Under the pieces are notes generated by a model. The model had not been told where the DNA came from and made no database searches. It saw nothing but the letters and a program-made list of their open reading frames with translations. Shown piece by piece: positions 43,891 to 51,961 of a stretch of DNA of 64,000 nucleotides. The first letter of the stretch is position 1, and the number at the start of each line of letters is the position of its first letter. A program made the translations under genes and the position numbers. The stretch comes from Halobaculum gomorrense (lineage in GTDB: Archaea; Halobacteriota; Halobacteria; Halobacteriales; Haloferacaceae): positions 517,780 to 581,779 of the forward strand of contig NZ_FQWV01000001.1 of the NCBI RefSeq assembly GCF_900129775.1, written 5' to 3'.

Positions 43891-43992
43891 CTTTCGACCG
43901 ACGATAACAGAATTACTGGATGTGGGGGCCCTGTGATCCTCGCCGACGCCCCCGCCGGAGGCGTTTTGAACGCCCGCGCTTCAGAGCCAACC

Positions 43993-44295
43993 GTGACGAT
44001 CACCGTTCACGACATCCGGAACGGCATCCGCGGGGGTGTCGGCCGCTTCAAACGCGAGACGACCGCGACGTTCACCAAAGAGGAGCTGGCGGCGCTCGCG
44101 GACGCGCTCGGGGTTCTCGAACGGGACCGGTCGACGAACGAATCGATCCGCGCGGCGGTGCGGGTGGCCGTCGGGGTGACCGAGGCGGCCGACGAGGCGG
44201 ACACGGGGCCGTTCTCGAAGCCGGAACTGCTCGCGATCGCCGACGCGCTCGGCGTCGACCCCGTCGAGGGCGACGAGCCGGAGCCGCTGTACTGA
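43993..44295 (+). CDS. 100-residue haloarchaeal protein
   Basis: 100 aa from GTG 43993. Two similar helical parts are seen: FTKEELAALADALGVLERDR and FSKPELLAIADALGVDPVEG, an internal duplication of a ~25-residue F(T/S)KxEL.AIADALGV unit. No cysteines or membrane helix. A TATA-like GTTTTGAA is ~27 bases upstream and supports the GTG. It lies just after the tRNA repeat but shows normal haloarchaeal composition. Function unknown. Confidence 0.62.
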   Translation: MTITVHDIRNGIRGGVGRFKRETTATFTKEELAALADALGVLERDRSTNESIRAAVRVAVGVTEAADEADTGPFSKPELLAIADALGVDPVEGDEPEPLY

Positions 44296-44301
44296 GCTGT
44301 C

Positions 44302-44385
44302 TCAAAGGAACGACACGGCGTACGCGAACGACGAGAACACCAGCAAGCCGACGAGAAGCACCGCGAGTACCTGTTGACGGTTCAT
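44302..44385 (-). CDS. 27-residue single-helix membrane peptide
   Basis: Reading leftward from ATG 44385: NRQQVLAVLLVGLLVFSSFA then YAVSFL and TGA. It is one hydrophobic helix with a polar, positively charged start. I recall near-identical tiny ORFs in other haloarchaea, but cannot verify it here. It converges on the 100-residue gene with six bases between and lies next to another tiny membrane protein. Confidence 0.5.
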   Translation of the reverse strand: MNRQQVLAVLLVGLLVFSSFAYAVSFL

Positions 44386-44421
44386 ATCGATGGCTCAAGC
44401 GAGGATCATAAAACGGCGTCG

Positions 44422-44556
44422 CTACAGGCTGAACAGGAGATAGGGAACGCCGAACAGCAGCAACGTCATGACGGCGACGATCGCGCCGTACCCGGCGGCG
44501 GTGCCGATGGCCGCGCGGAACGACTCGTGATCGAGGTAGCCGAGACTGAGGGTCAT
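44422..44556 (-). CDS. 44-residue membrane protein
   Basis: 44 aa from ATG 44556. A polar start (TLSLGYLDHESFRAAIGTAA) precedes one strong helix (GAIVAVMTLLLFGVPYLLFSL). It lies 36 bases upstream of the 27-residue peptide on the same strand; the two may form a small operon. Function unknown. The 19-codon upstream extension is polar and less likely. Confidence 0.6.
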   Translation of the reverse strand: MTLSLGYLDHESFRAAIGTAAGYGAIVAVMTLLLFGVPYLLFSL

Positions 44557-44684
44557 AGCCGTCGGTTCGGGCGCTGCGACTAAGTCGTTGCGCCCACGGT
44601 GGCGGGCGCTCACGGCGATCGACGGGTCCCGAACTCCGGCCCGTGGTCCGAACGGTTGAAGCCGGCTGCAACGGAGTGACGGGT

Positions 44685-45368
44685 ATGGGAACGCCGCTGG
44701 ACTCGCGCGAGGCGCAGGCGGTTGAGGTGCTCGACCGGCTCTACGAGGAGTACCCCGACACGGACATCTCGCTGAACTTCTCGACGAAGCTGGAGCTGCT
44801 CGTCGCCGTCGTCCTCTCGGCGCAGTGCACCGACGAGCGGGTCAACGATATCTGCGAGGACCTCTTCGAGACGTACCGTTCGCCGGAGGACTACGCCGCG
44901 GCGAGCGAGGAGGAACTCGCAGACGACATCTACGGGATCACCTTCCACAACAATAAGGCCGGCTACCTGAAGGGGATCGGCGAGATCCTCGTCGACGAGC
45001 ACGACGGCGAGGTGCCGGACACGATGAGCGAGCTGACCGACCTCCCCGGCGTCGGGAGAAAGACCGCGAACGTCGTCCTTCAGCACGCCCACGACGTGAC
45101 CGAGGGAATCGTCGTCGACACCCACGTCCAGCGCATCTCCCGGCGGCTCGGCCTCACCGAGGAAGAGCGCCCCGAGGCGATCGAGGAGGACCTGATGGAC
45201 GTCGTCCCGGAGGATGACTGGCGGATGTTCACCCACCTGTTCATCAGCCACGGCCGAGCGACGTGTACCGCCAGATCCCCCGACTGTGCCGACTGCGTGC
45301 TCGCGGACATCTGCCCCTCCGAGCGCGGCGACTCGTCGGCCGATCTCGCCAGCGGGGCGGAGTGGTAG
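44685..45368 (+). CDS. nth: Endonuclease III
   Basis: 227 aa DNA glycosylase/AP lyase of base excision repair. The HhH-GPD motif is LTDLPGVGRKTANVVLQHA, with the lyase Lys in it; the catalytic Asp is in IVVDTHVQRISRRLGL. LLVAVVLSAQCTDERVND is the conserved helical start. The 4Fe-4S loop is complete with Cys-x6-Cys-x2-Cys-x5-Cys (CTARSPDCADCVLADIC). It removes oxidised pyrimidines. ATG 44685 fits the family start. Confidence 0.95.
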   Translation: MGTPLDSREAQAVEVLDRLYEEYPDTDISLNFSTKLELLVAVVLSAQCTDERVNDICEDLFETYRSPEDYAAASEEELADDIYGITFHNNKAGYLKGIGEILVDEHDGEVPDTMSELTDLPGVGRKTANVVLQHAHDVTEGIVVDTHVQRISRRLGLTEEERPEAIEEDLMDVVPEDDWRMFTHLFISHGRATCTARSPDCADCVLADICPSERGDSSADLASGAEW

Positions 45369-45437
45369 ATCGACGGAGACGACCGCAGGGGTCGTTCGGC
45401 CACCGGACTTACCCGTCCGAGCGGTCAATCCAAACCC

Positions 45438-45653
45438 ATGTCCGATGACGGACACGGCACCGATGTCGAAGCGGACACCGACCTCGAAACCGCCGAGGAC
45501 GCGACGGCCTCGAAGGACGACGAGGATTCCCCGGAGGAGGCGATGCCGGATCAGGAGCCGGGACGCGACGACACGGACGGGGAGGCGCGCGAGGAGGAGG
45601 CCGCCGAACAGGAGAACCCCGACGCCCACCGCGACGAGGAGCCGTACCAGTAG
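45438..45653 (+). CDS. Acidic low-complexity protein
   Basis: 71 aa, about half Asp, Glu and Ala, with no hydrophobic core (GTDVEADTDLETAEDATASK, EDSPEEAMPDQEPGRDD). Probably intrinsically disordered. A TATA-like ACTTACCC precedes ATG 45438 by ~28 bases, so it may be expressed. No function can be assigned. Confidence 0.5.
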   Translation: MSDDGHGTDVEADTDLETAEDATASKDDEDSPEEAMPDQEPGRDDTDGEAREEEAAEQENPDAHRDEEPYQ

Positions 45654-45687
45654 GGGCCGAGGGTTCCGCCGGACACGTCGTTGCCGG

Positions 45688-46173
45688 TCACGCGACGTAC
45701 AGCCCGTAGTAGCGGTACAGTCCGACCACGTAGGCGAACCCCCAGAACAGCACGTACCCGAACACGCCGATCCGGAGGCGACCCCGCCACGCGGCCATGT
45801 TCTCGTGGAGGTCGTTGAGGTTCGTGTCGGGGTCCTCGAGCTCGTAGATGTCGGCGTCGCGCTTCACCTGGAAGATGCGGACGATGCCGGTGAGGCCGAA
45901 CGCCAGCAGCGCGTACGCCTGCAGTCCGAGGAAGGCGTGGAGCGCGGCGACCCCGCCGAACTGGTCGAGCAGCCGCGGGGCCATCCAGAACGCGACGGGG
46001 ACCGTGTTGAGCACCAGTCCCGGGAGGATGACGCGCAGGTGTCGCACGAGCCGGTCCCAGGTGACGTGGTCTTGGTCGCGCCCGACCATGATCCACGCCC
46101 CGTACAGGTAGAACGGGAGGCTCGCCGTCACCATCGCCGCGGCCACCGTCGCCGTCGTCCCCTCGGAGACCAT
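45688..46173 (-). CDS. Four-helix membrane protein beside bc cluster
   Basis: 161 aa with four membrane helices (VAAAMVTASLPFYLYGAWIM; LRVILPGLVLNTVPVAFW; AFLGLQAYALLAFGLTGIVR; GVFGYVLFWGFAYVVGLYRY). His residues inside or near helices (HVTW, LHAFLG) could bind haem but this is untested. It is divergent from the bc cluster, sharing its promoter region 46174-46279. I recall the label DUF7321 for this position (unverified). Confidence 0.7.
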   Translation of the reverse strand: MVSEGTTATVAAAMVTASLPFYLYGAWIMVGRDQDHVTWDRLVRHLRVILPGLVLNTVPVAFWMAPRLLDQFGGVAALHAFLGLQAYALLAFGLTGIVRIFQVKRDADIYELEDPDTNLNDLHENMAAWRGRLRIGVFGYVLFWGFAYVVGLYRYYGLYVA

Positions 46174-46248
46174 CCGTTCCCCCCTCCGGGTGGGGGACGC
46201 CTAAGCCCTCCGGAGCCCGGACGGCAGACGCCGTCACACGTCGCGGCG

Positions 46249-46256
46249 CTTATGCG
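46249..46256 (+). promoter_or_regulatory. TATA box of bc cluster first gene
   Basis: GCTTATGC lies ~27 bases before ATG 46280. It is the likely promoter of the cytochrome bc cluster's first gene. Confidence 0.45.
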
Positions 46257-46279
46257 CCTACGGCTCCGACATCGAAGAG

Positions 46280-47164
46280 ATGACCGACGCCTCGGACGAG
46301 GCTGACGGCGCGCAGGCGGCCGACGCGTCGGCCGGCGTCGACGCGCCCGACGATGACGAGTCCATCGAGGCGCTGCGCGCCGAAGTCGAGGAGAAGTACG
46401 ACTTCGACGACTTCGGCCCGGCGGACATGGCCGAGATGACCGCCGCTGAGTGGGACGCGGCGTTCGACCCGGACACGTGGATCACCGGCGGGGACCTGCT
46501 CGATCGCGTCGAAGACGATCTGCGCACACAGATCGCCGCTCGGGAGGTGTTCGCGGTGCTCGAACGCCGGACCGACCCGCCGTCCGTCGTTGCCTACTCC
46601 GATGAGGGCTGGGCCGTCGTCTACGAGGACGGGAGCGTCGAGGGGGAGGGGACCGTGCTCAGGGACGTGAAGCCGACCGTCGCCCTGTGCTCCATGGACT
46701 CCTACGAGGCTCGCGAGCCGCCCGAGGAGTACGAGCTACCGACACCCGACGAGGTCGAGGGGGGAACGGGGGAGTTCGGAAACCTGATGATTCAGGTGGT
46801 CGCGGGGATGCAGATCCTCGGCGGGTTGGGGCTGTTTGTGGCGTGGCTGTTCTTGGGCGTCGAGACGATCGTCGCACCGGTCATGGGCGGGTTCTTTCTC
46901 GCGGCGGGCGTGCTCCTGTTCGGACTGGTCGCGAACGCCAGGCTGTCGGACCGGTTCCGCGCCGAGGAGTATCGCGACCGGCTCCGCGCGGCCGGGGTCA
47001 CCGACCGCGGCGAGCACGCGGAGTTCGTGCCGTTCGAGGAGGTCGCCGAGGAGGCGCTCGCGGCCGCCCGCGGGGAGGAACCGGAGCCACCGGAGCCCAC
47101 CGTCGCGACCGGCGAAGACGGCGGCGAGTCCGCCGACGCGGCGGCGGACGAAACCGACGGATAG
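46280..47164 (+). CDS. Haloarchaeal bc-cluster membrane protein
   Basis: 294 aa. A soluble acidic N-terminal domain (~1-165; VEEKYDFDDFGPADMAEMTA, EWDAAFDPDTWITGGDLL) precedes two membrane helices (IQVVAGMQILGGLGLFVAWL and PVMGGFFLAAGVLLFGLVAN) and an acidic tail. No redox motif. It precedes the cupredoxin gene by 77 bases. It may be the protein I recall as DUF7319 (unverified); a candidate accessory or assembly subunit. Confidence 0.72.
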   Translation: MTDASDEADGAQAADASAGVDAPDDDESIEALRAEVEEKYDFDDFGPADMAEMTAAEWDAAFDPDTWITGGDLLDRVEDDLRTQIAAREVFAVLERRTDPPSVVAYSDEGWAVVYEDGSVEGEGTVLRDVKPTVALCSMDSYEAREPPEEYELPTPDEVEGGTGEFGNLMIQVVAGMQILGGLGLFVAWLFLGVETIVAPVMGGFFLAAGVLLFGLVANARLSDRFRAEEYRDRLRAAGVTDRGEHAEFVPFEEVAEEALAAARGEEPEPPEPTVATGEDGGESADAAADETDG

Positions 47165-47206
47165 CGGGCCGTTCTGCGGGCTCTGTGCCGGGCCAAAGGT
47201 CGGTGG

Positions 47207-47215
47207 GTTTATGCG
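47207..47215 (+). promoter_or_regulatory. TATA box of cupredoxin gene
   Basis: GTTTATGCG is ~30 bases before ATG 47242, giving the bc core genes their own promoter. Confidence 0.5.
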
Positions 47216-47241
47216 CGCCCAACCCCGAGCTGTACGTACCC

Positions 47242-47880
47242 ATGAAGAGGCGGGACTTTATGCGACAGGCCGGCGGCGCGACGGCCGCCCTCGGGGCCGG
47301 CGCCACCGCGGCGTCCGGCACCGCCACGGCCCAGGAGGGCGGTGGCGGCGGGAAAAAGCCCGACTTCGGCGGGTACACCGAGGGCGCCAAGGGTGGCACG
47401 TATCAGGACGCCCGCGGCAGCTCCGAGGTGACCGTCGAAGTCGGCGGCGGCGGGGGCCTCGCGTTCCTGCCGACGGAACTGTGGATCGACACCGGAACGA
47501 CCGTCACGTTCGAGTGGGTCTCCGGCGGCCACAACGTGCTGTTCGAGGAGACACCGTCCGACGCCGGCGTGTCCGGTCACCAGTCCATCGAGAGCGAGGG
47601 GTTCACCTTCTCCATCACGTTCGAGACGGGTGGGATCTACAAGTACTACTGCGAACCCCACAAGTCCCTGGGGATGCTCGGGGCTATCGCGGTCGGCAGC
47701 GGCGTGCCGACCGTGTCCACCGGCGGCGGCGGCGGACCGAAGGAGCTCCACGAGCTCGGCGTCGCGATCCAGGCCCACTGGGTCGGCGCCGCGACCATCC
47801 TCGGTATCATCATGAGCGTGATATTCACGTTCTACCTGGTGAAGTACGGGGAATCCGCACACACGGGGACAGGGAGGTAA
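47242..47880 (+). CDS. Membrane-anchored halocyanin-like cupredoxin
   Basis: 212 aa. A Tat signal (KRRDFMRQAGGATAALGAG) is followed by a Gly-rich linker and a type I copper domain (~65-155). Ligands are His in VSGGHNVLF, then Cys, His and Met in YYCEPHKSLGML (Cys-x2-His-x4-Met, plastocyanin spacing). Unusually it also has a C-terminal membrane helix (GAATILGIIMSVIFTFYLV), so it stays bound outside the membrane by its tail. It begins the run cupredoxin-DUF7318-like-cyt b-subunit IV, where other bacteria have the Rieske protein. A ribosome-binding GGGAGGTAA at its end serves the next gene. Confidence 0.88.
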   Translation: MKRRDFMRQAGGATAALGAGATAASGTATAQEGGGGGKKPDFGGYTEGAKGGTYQDARGSSEVTVEVGGGGGLAFLPTELWIDTGTTVTFEWVSGGHNVLFEETPSDAGVSGHQSIESEGFTFSITFETGGIYKYYCEPHKSLGMLGAIAVGSGVPTVSTGGGGGPKELHELGVAIQAHWVGAATILGIIMSVIFTFYLVKYGESAHTGTGR

Positions 47881-47883
47881 CCC

Positions 47884-48270
47884 ATGTCCAGTACCGGATC
47901 CACCTACGGCGACATCCACCGCTACGAACCGGCTCGCGAGAGCACCGCAGCGGCCATCGCGATCGTCCTCCTGACGGTCATCGAGGTCGTGTTCGTGTTC
48001 ATGTTCACCTACGGCCTCGTCAGCGGCTGGGGGCTGTCTGACACGGGGAACATGTTCCTCGGCGGCATCCTCGCGGTAGTCTTCATCGACCTCGCGTTCA
48101 TCCTGGCGCTGTACCGCAAGGAGTTCCTCCCGGACGTCGTGATCGTCAAGAAGCGGCGTCGCAAGTGGGAAGACCTCTACATCCGCGAGGACGACGTGGA
48201 CGGAACCGAACTCGGCGGCGACGCGTGGGAACAGGTGAAACGCGCCGTCTACCCCTACTACAAACGGTGA
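47884..48270 (+). CDS. Two-helix haloarchaeal bc-complex accessory protein
   Basis: 128 aa. Two membrane helices (AAIAIVLLTVIEVVFVFMFT and FLGGILAVVFIDLAFILALY) then a basic/acidic C-terminal part (VKKRRRKWEDLYIREDDVDG, EQVKRAVYPYYKR). It is three bases from the cupredoxin stop and four from cytochrome b, so it is translationally linked to the complex. I recall DUF7318 for it (unverified). No redox ligands; a structural subunit is likely. Confidence 0.78.
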   Translation: MSSTGSTYGDIHRYEPARESTAAAIAIVLLTVIEVVFVFMFTYGLVSGWGLSDTGNMFLGGILAVVFIDLAFILALYRKEFLPDVVIVKKRRRKWEDLYIREDDVDGTELGGDAWEQVKRAVYPYYKR

Positions 48271-48274
48271 GACG

Positions 48275-49081
48275 ATGAGTCTGGAAAAGAAAGACGAGTA
48301 CGACCACAAGAACTGGCTGGAAAGCAAGGACCTCACGCCGGTGGAGGCGACGTTCCTCACCGCGCTCATCTGGGTCGACAAGCGCCTCCGCATCGTCGAC
48401 TACCTCGAACTGCTGGAGTCGCTGTACTACCGGTCGAACCTCCAGATGCCGAAGTCCCACACGGAGCAGTACGACCTCGACAACAAGTTCTGGTACTGGT
48501 ACGCGCTGTACACGCTGGGCTTCTTCAGTACCCTCGCATACGTCGTGGCGGCGATATCCGGCGCCTTACTGGGCTTCTACTACGTTCCCGCGGTCGGCTC
48601 TGCGGGACCGGGTGAGGCGTCGATCGCCTACAGCCAGATCGCGTTCATCATGCAGGACCTCCAGTTCGGCTTCATGCTGCGCTCGATCCACCGCTGGTCC
48701 GCGCAGGTGATGACCGCCGCGGTGTTCCTGCACATGCTGCGCGTGTACTTCACCGGCGCGTACAAGGAACCACGCGAGCTGAACTGGCTGCTCGGCATCG
48801 TGCTCATCTCGCTGACGATGGTGTTCGGGTACTCCGGGTACCTCCTGCCGTGGGACCAACTGGCCTTCTGGGCCGGCCAGATCGGCGTCGAGATGAGCCT
48901 CTCGATCCCGCTCATCGGCGAGTGGGTCGCTCAGCTCCTGTTCGGCGGGTTCTCGCTGAGTCAGGCGACGCTACAGCGCATGTACATCCTGCACGTGTTC
49001 CTGCTCCCGTTCGTGGTGACGACGCTCATCGCGATTCACATCGGCATCGTGTGGGTGCAGGGCATCGCGGAGCCGCACTAA
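48275..49081 (+). CDS. petB: Cytochrome b6-type subunit of bc complex
   Basis: 268 aa, four core membrane helices. The b-haem ligands are clear: first pair SIHRWSAQVMTAAVFLHMLR (His-x13-His), second pair LHVFLLPFVVTTLIAIHIG (His-x14-His). The 14-residue gap is the b6 type, not mitochondrial b. GYSGYLLPWDQLAFWA is the quinol-site helix. A Cys for a covalent haem c (as in b6f) is not seen. It oxidises menaquinol with the subunit encoded next. Confidence 0.93.
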   Translation: MSLEKKDEYDHKNWLESKDLTPVEATFLTALIWVDKRLRIVDYLELLESLYYRSNLQMPKSHTEQYDLDNKFWYWYALYTLGFFSTLAYVVAAISGALLGFYYVPAVGSAGPGEASIAYSQIAFIMQDLQFGFMLRSIHRWSAQVMTAAVFLHMLRVYFTGAYKEPRELNWLLGIVLISLTMVFGYSGYLLPWDQLAFWAGQIGVEMSLSIPLIGEWVAQLLFGGFSLSQATLQRMYILHVFLLPFVVTTLIAIHIGIVWVQGIAEPH

Positions 49082-49090
49082 GACAAGACC

Positions 49091-49912
49091 ATGACCGACG
49101 ACACCACCAACACGGACGGCGAACCGCAGACGGACGGCGGTTCCGGGCCCGACGGCTCGGAAGCAGATCAGACCGTCAGGTCTGATGGAGGAACGGGCAT
49201 CGTCGCGCCGGACGACGAGACCCCGACGTGGCGCGAGCGGAAGGAGCGAACCGAGGGGCTCTCCCGGCTAACGTACGAGTACTTCGAGCGCGCGCGCAGC
49301 GAGGACGAGTCGCTGCGCCGGGAGTCCGACTACGTCGAGCGGGACGTGCTCGCGTTCCCGACGTGGCCCCACGAGACGGTGCGCAACCTCGCGCTCACCA
49401 GTTTCTTCGTCGGGATGATCATCTTCCTGTCGGCGACACTGCCACCGCACATCGGTGCCCCGGCGAACCCGAACTCGACGCCGGCGATCATCCTGCCCGA
49501 CTGGTACCTCTACTGGTCGTTTGGCCTGCTCAAGCTCGGCCCGCTCAACCCCGAACTCGCCATCCTCGGCGGGCAGAAGCTGATGGCCGACCGCACGTAC
49601 GGCGTGCTCGCGAACGGCGTCATCGTCGGCGCGATCACCGTCGTCCCCTTCATCAACAAGGGGAGCGCGCGCCGGCCCGTCGAGCAGCCGTTCTGGGCGG
49701 CCGTCGGCATGTTCGGCGTGACGCTGGCGTTCACGCTGTCGATGCTGTCGGTGAAGAACCTCATGCCCATGAACGTTCACCTGCTGTTCGACCTGACGTT
49801 CCTCGCCCCGCCGGTCGTCGGCGCGATCACCTACGCGGTGCTGAAGACGATGCGCGAGGGGTACATGTACGACCTCAACCGCCGGTATTACCGGCTCAGA
49901 CCGCCGAAATAA
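49091..49912 (+). CDS. petD: Cytochrome b subunit IV-type protein
   Basis: 273 aa. A ~90-residue acidic extension precedes the subunit IV core. The Qo-site motif PEWY appears as PDWY (AIILPDWYLYWSFGLLK), as in many Gram-positive and haloarchaeal complexes. Three further helices follow (VLANGVIVGAITVVPF; FWAAVGMFGVTLAFTLSMLS; LTFLAPPVVGAITYAVLK). With PetB it makes a split cytochrome b. Nine bases separate it from petB. Confidence 0.92.
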   Translation: MTDDTTNTDGEPQTDGGSGPDGSEADQTVRSDGGTGIVAPDDETPTWRERKERTEGLSRLTYEYFERARSEDESLRRESDYVERDVLAFPTWPHETVRNLALTSFFVGMIIFLSATLPPHIGAPANPNSTPAIILPDWYLYWSFGLLKLGPLNPELAILGGQKLMADRTYGVLANGVIVGAITVVPFINKGSARRPVEQPFWAAVGMFGVTLAFTLSMLSVKNLMPMNVHLLFDLTFLAPPVVGAITYAVLKTMREGYMYDLNRRYYRLRPPK

Positions 49913-50093
49913 CGGCGTCCGTCGCAGGCGCCGATCCCTCGATGGTCGCCTCTTTGCTGTCCTCTGACTCGCCTCCTCGGTCGGCCGTCCAGCCTCTCAC
50001 ACGCCACCGTTTTCTCGCCGCGTTCGGTTTCTCACGGAGGCGCTGTCTCCCCCTCGCTCCCACACCGGCCTCCGGCGGGCGGACCCGCAGGAC

Positions 50094-50101
50094 ATAGTAT
50101 C
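50094..50101 (+). promoter_or_regulatory. TATA box of downstream bc-cluster genes
   Basis: ATAGTATC lies ~25 bases before ATG 50122. It follows a 209-base gap after petD, so the last two membrane genes may be transcribed separately. Confidence 0.4.
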
Positions 50102-50121
50102 GTTCGGACCCTCTCGGACGT

Positions 50122-50592
50122 ATGAGCGACACGGCGACCAATGGCTCCGACCCCTCGGCCGGCAGGGACAGCACGGTGGACGGCGGTTCGGGGTCAACTG
50201 CGGGCGACGACGGAGCCGAGGACGACGGCCCGGCGGGACCGGACGGACACGCCATCAGCGACGGCGGCGCTCGCGACGTGGTCGTCCCGATCGCGTTGTA
50301 CAAGCGGGTCACCGCGTACTCGACGCTCGCGGCCGTGGCGGCGGTCGTGTTCGGCTTCATCATGCTGGATGCGGCGACGCTACAGGTGTCGCTCGTGCGG
50401 CGCCTCGTCACCGGCACGTTGGGCGCTTTCGGCGTCGTTCTGCCGGAGACGGCACTCACTGCGTTGTTCTCGGTGATCGGGCTCGGGCTGATCGCGTTCG
50501 GTGCAGGCGTGTACGTACTCGGATCGCGGTTTCGCGCGGCCGGAATGGGCGCGGAGAACGAAAACGCTCAAGACGGCGACGCCAAAGAGTAG
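50122..50592 (+). CDS. Two-helix membrane protein of bc cluster
   Basis: 156 aa. An acidic, Gly/Ser-rich ~50-residue start, then two helices (RVTAYSTLAAVAAVVFGFIM and TALFSVIGLGLIAFGAGVYV). Possibly the family recalled as DUF7315 (unverified). It is four bases before the next gene. No redox motif. Confidence 0.68.
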   Translation: MSDTATNGSDPSAGRDSTVDGGSGSTAGDDGAEDDGPAGPDGHAISDGGARDVVVPIALYKRVTAYSTLAAVAAVVFGFIMLDAATLQVSLVRRLVTGTLGAFGVVLPETALTALFSVIGLGLIAFGAGVYVLGSRFRAAGMGAENENAQDGDAKE

Positions 50593-50596
50593 GACA

Positions 50597-50857
50597 ATGG
50601 CAGACGAGTTCATCAAGGGCCTCGGGTTGTTCGCCGGCGCAGGGCTCGCGTGGATGGTGCTCGCGGGGTGGTACCGGACGCCGTCGTTCGAGAGCCCCAA
50701 GCAGCTGATCGCGGCACCGCCCGAGCCGAACACCGTCTTCGACGCCGTCGGCATCTTCCTCAACGACGTGTTCTTTTGGACGGCCATCCTGGGAGCGCTG
50801 ACGTTCTGGGTGCTTATCCCCGCGCTCAACCAGGTGCGCGAATCGTCGACGGCGTAG
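50597..50857 (+). CDS. Small two-helix membrane protein of bc cluster
   Basis: 86 aa. Helices FIKGLGLFAGAGLAWMVLAG and FLNDVFFWTAILGALTFWVL flank a short loop (SPKQLIAAPPEPN). It follows the previous gene by four bases. Possibly the family recalled as DUF7314 (unverified). Likely a supernumerary subunit or assembly factor of the bc complex. Confidence 0.7.
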   Translation: MADEFIKGLGLFAGAGLAWMVLAGWYRTPSFESPKQLIAAPPEPNTVFDAVGIFLNDVFFWTAILGALTFWVLIPALNQVRESSTA

Positions 50858-50958
50858 TCGATCTGACGGCCCGCCAGTGAGTCCCCCGTTCGAACCCCTC
50901 GCTTCGAGATCCCCCGAGTGCGGAGCGCTTTTCATCGCCGCCGCACCCAGTTGACGGT

Positions 50959-51924
50959 ATGGACCGCAGGGCGACCGTCCGTCGCGTCGGTGCGGTCATC
51001 CTCGTCGCGAACCTGCTGCTGGCGGCTGCGAAGGCGGCCGTCTGGTACGCGACGGGGAGTCTCGCGGTGGGTTCGGAGGCGGTGAACTCGATCGCCGACG
51101 TGGCTTACTCCGCGGTCGTCGTTGCGGGATTGTATCTCACGACGCAGCCGCCGGACTTCGAACACCCCCACGGCCACGAGCGCATCGAGCCGTTCGTCTC
51201 GCTGTTCGTCGCCGCGGGGGTGTTCATCGCCGGCATCGGCGTCGCGTACTCGGGGGCGTCCGCGCTGCTCGCGCCCGGACCGGCGCGCGCCGTCGTCGGG
51301 AGTCCCCTCGCCGTCGGCGTGCTCGTGGGATCAGGGGCCGTGAAGTTGCTCCTGTACCGCTACTGCCTCCGCGTCGGTCGGCGACTGGACTCCCCGGCGC
51401 TGGTCGCGACCGCGCTCGATAACCGCAACGACACGCTCACCGCGTCCGCGGCGCTGATAGGGGTGATCGGAGCGGCGGTCGGCTATTCGGCGCTGGACGC
51501 GATGGCGGCGGTGGCCGTCTCTCTCGGCATCCTCTACACCGGCTATGAGATCGTCCGCGACAACGTCGGCTACCTCGTCGGTGCGGCACCTCCCGAGGAC
51601 CTGCGCGAAGAGATCCTCGATCGGGCGCTCTCGCACCCGGAGGTCCGGGGCGCACACGACGTGGTCGCCCACTACGTCGGCCCCGAGGTGGACGTGAGCC
51701 TCCACATCGAGGTCGAGGGGGCACGCTCGCTGTTCGAGGCCCACGACATCGAGACCGAGGTGGTCGAGTCGATCCGGGCGATCCCCGCCGTCGACGACGT
51801 GTTCGTCCACGTCGACCCGAAGGAACTCGGCGAGTGGAAGGAGGCCGACGACGCACGCATCGCCGCCGACGAGGGGGTCGCCGGCGACGAGCCCGTCCGC
51901 CCGCCGAACACGAGCGACCGGTAA
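50959..51924 (+). CDS. Cation diffusion facilitator (CDF) transporter
   Basis: 321 aa. Six membrane helices with metal sites on helix 2 (GSEAVNSIADVAYSAVVV) and helix 5 (ATALDNRNDTLTASAALIG). The usual first helix 2 ligand (His/Asp) is Asn here. A cytosolic ferredoxin-like domain (~215-300; DVVAHYVGPEVDVSLHIEVE) ends in an acidic tail. It exports Zn, Mn or Fe ions by antiport; metal choice is unclear because of the Asn. Starts MDRRATVRRVGAVILVANLL. Confidence 0.87.
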   Translation: MDRRATVRRVGAVILVANLLLAAAKAAVWYATGSLAVGSEAVNSIADVAYSAVVVAGLYLTTQPPDFEHPHGHERIEPFVSLFVAAGVFIAGIGVAYSGASALLAPGPARAVVGSPLAVGVLVGSGAVKLLLYRYCLRVGRRLDSPALVATALDNRNDTLTASAALIGVIGAAVGYSALDAMAAVAVSLGILYTGYEIVRDNVGYLVGAAPPEDLREEILDRALSHPEVRGAHDVVAHYVGPEVDVSLHIEVEGARSLFEAHDIETEVVESIRAIPAVDDVFVHVDPKELGEWKEADDARIAADEGVAGDEPVRPPNTSDR

Positions 51925-51961
51925 GCACGGCCAGCGGTGTCGCTATCGGGATTTCCGCCGA

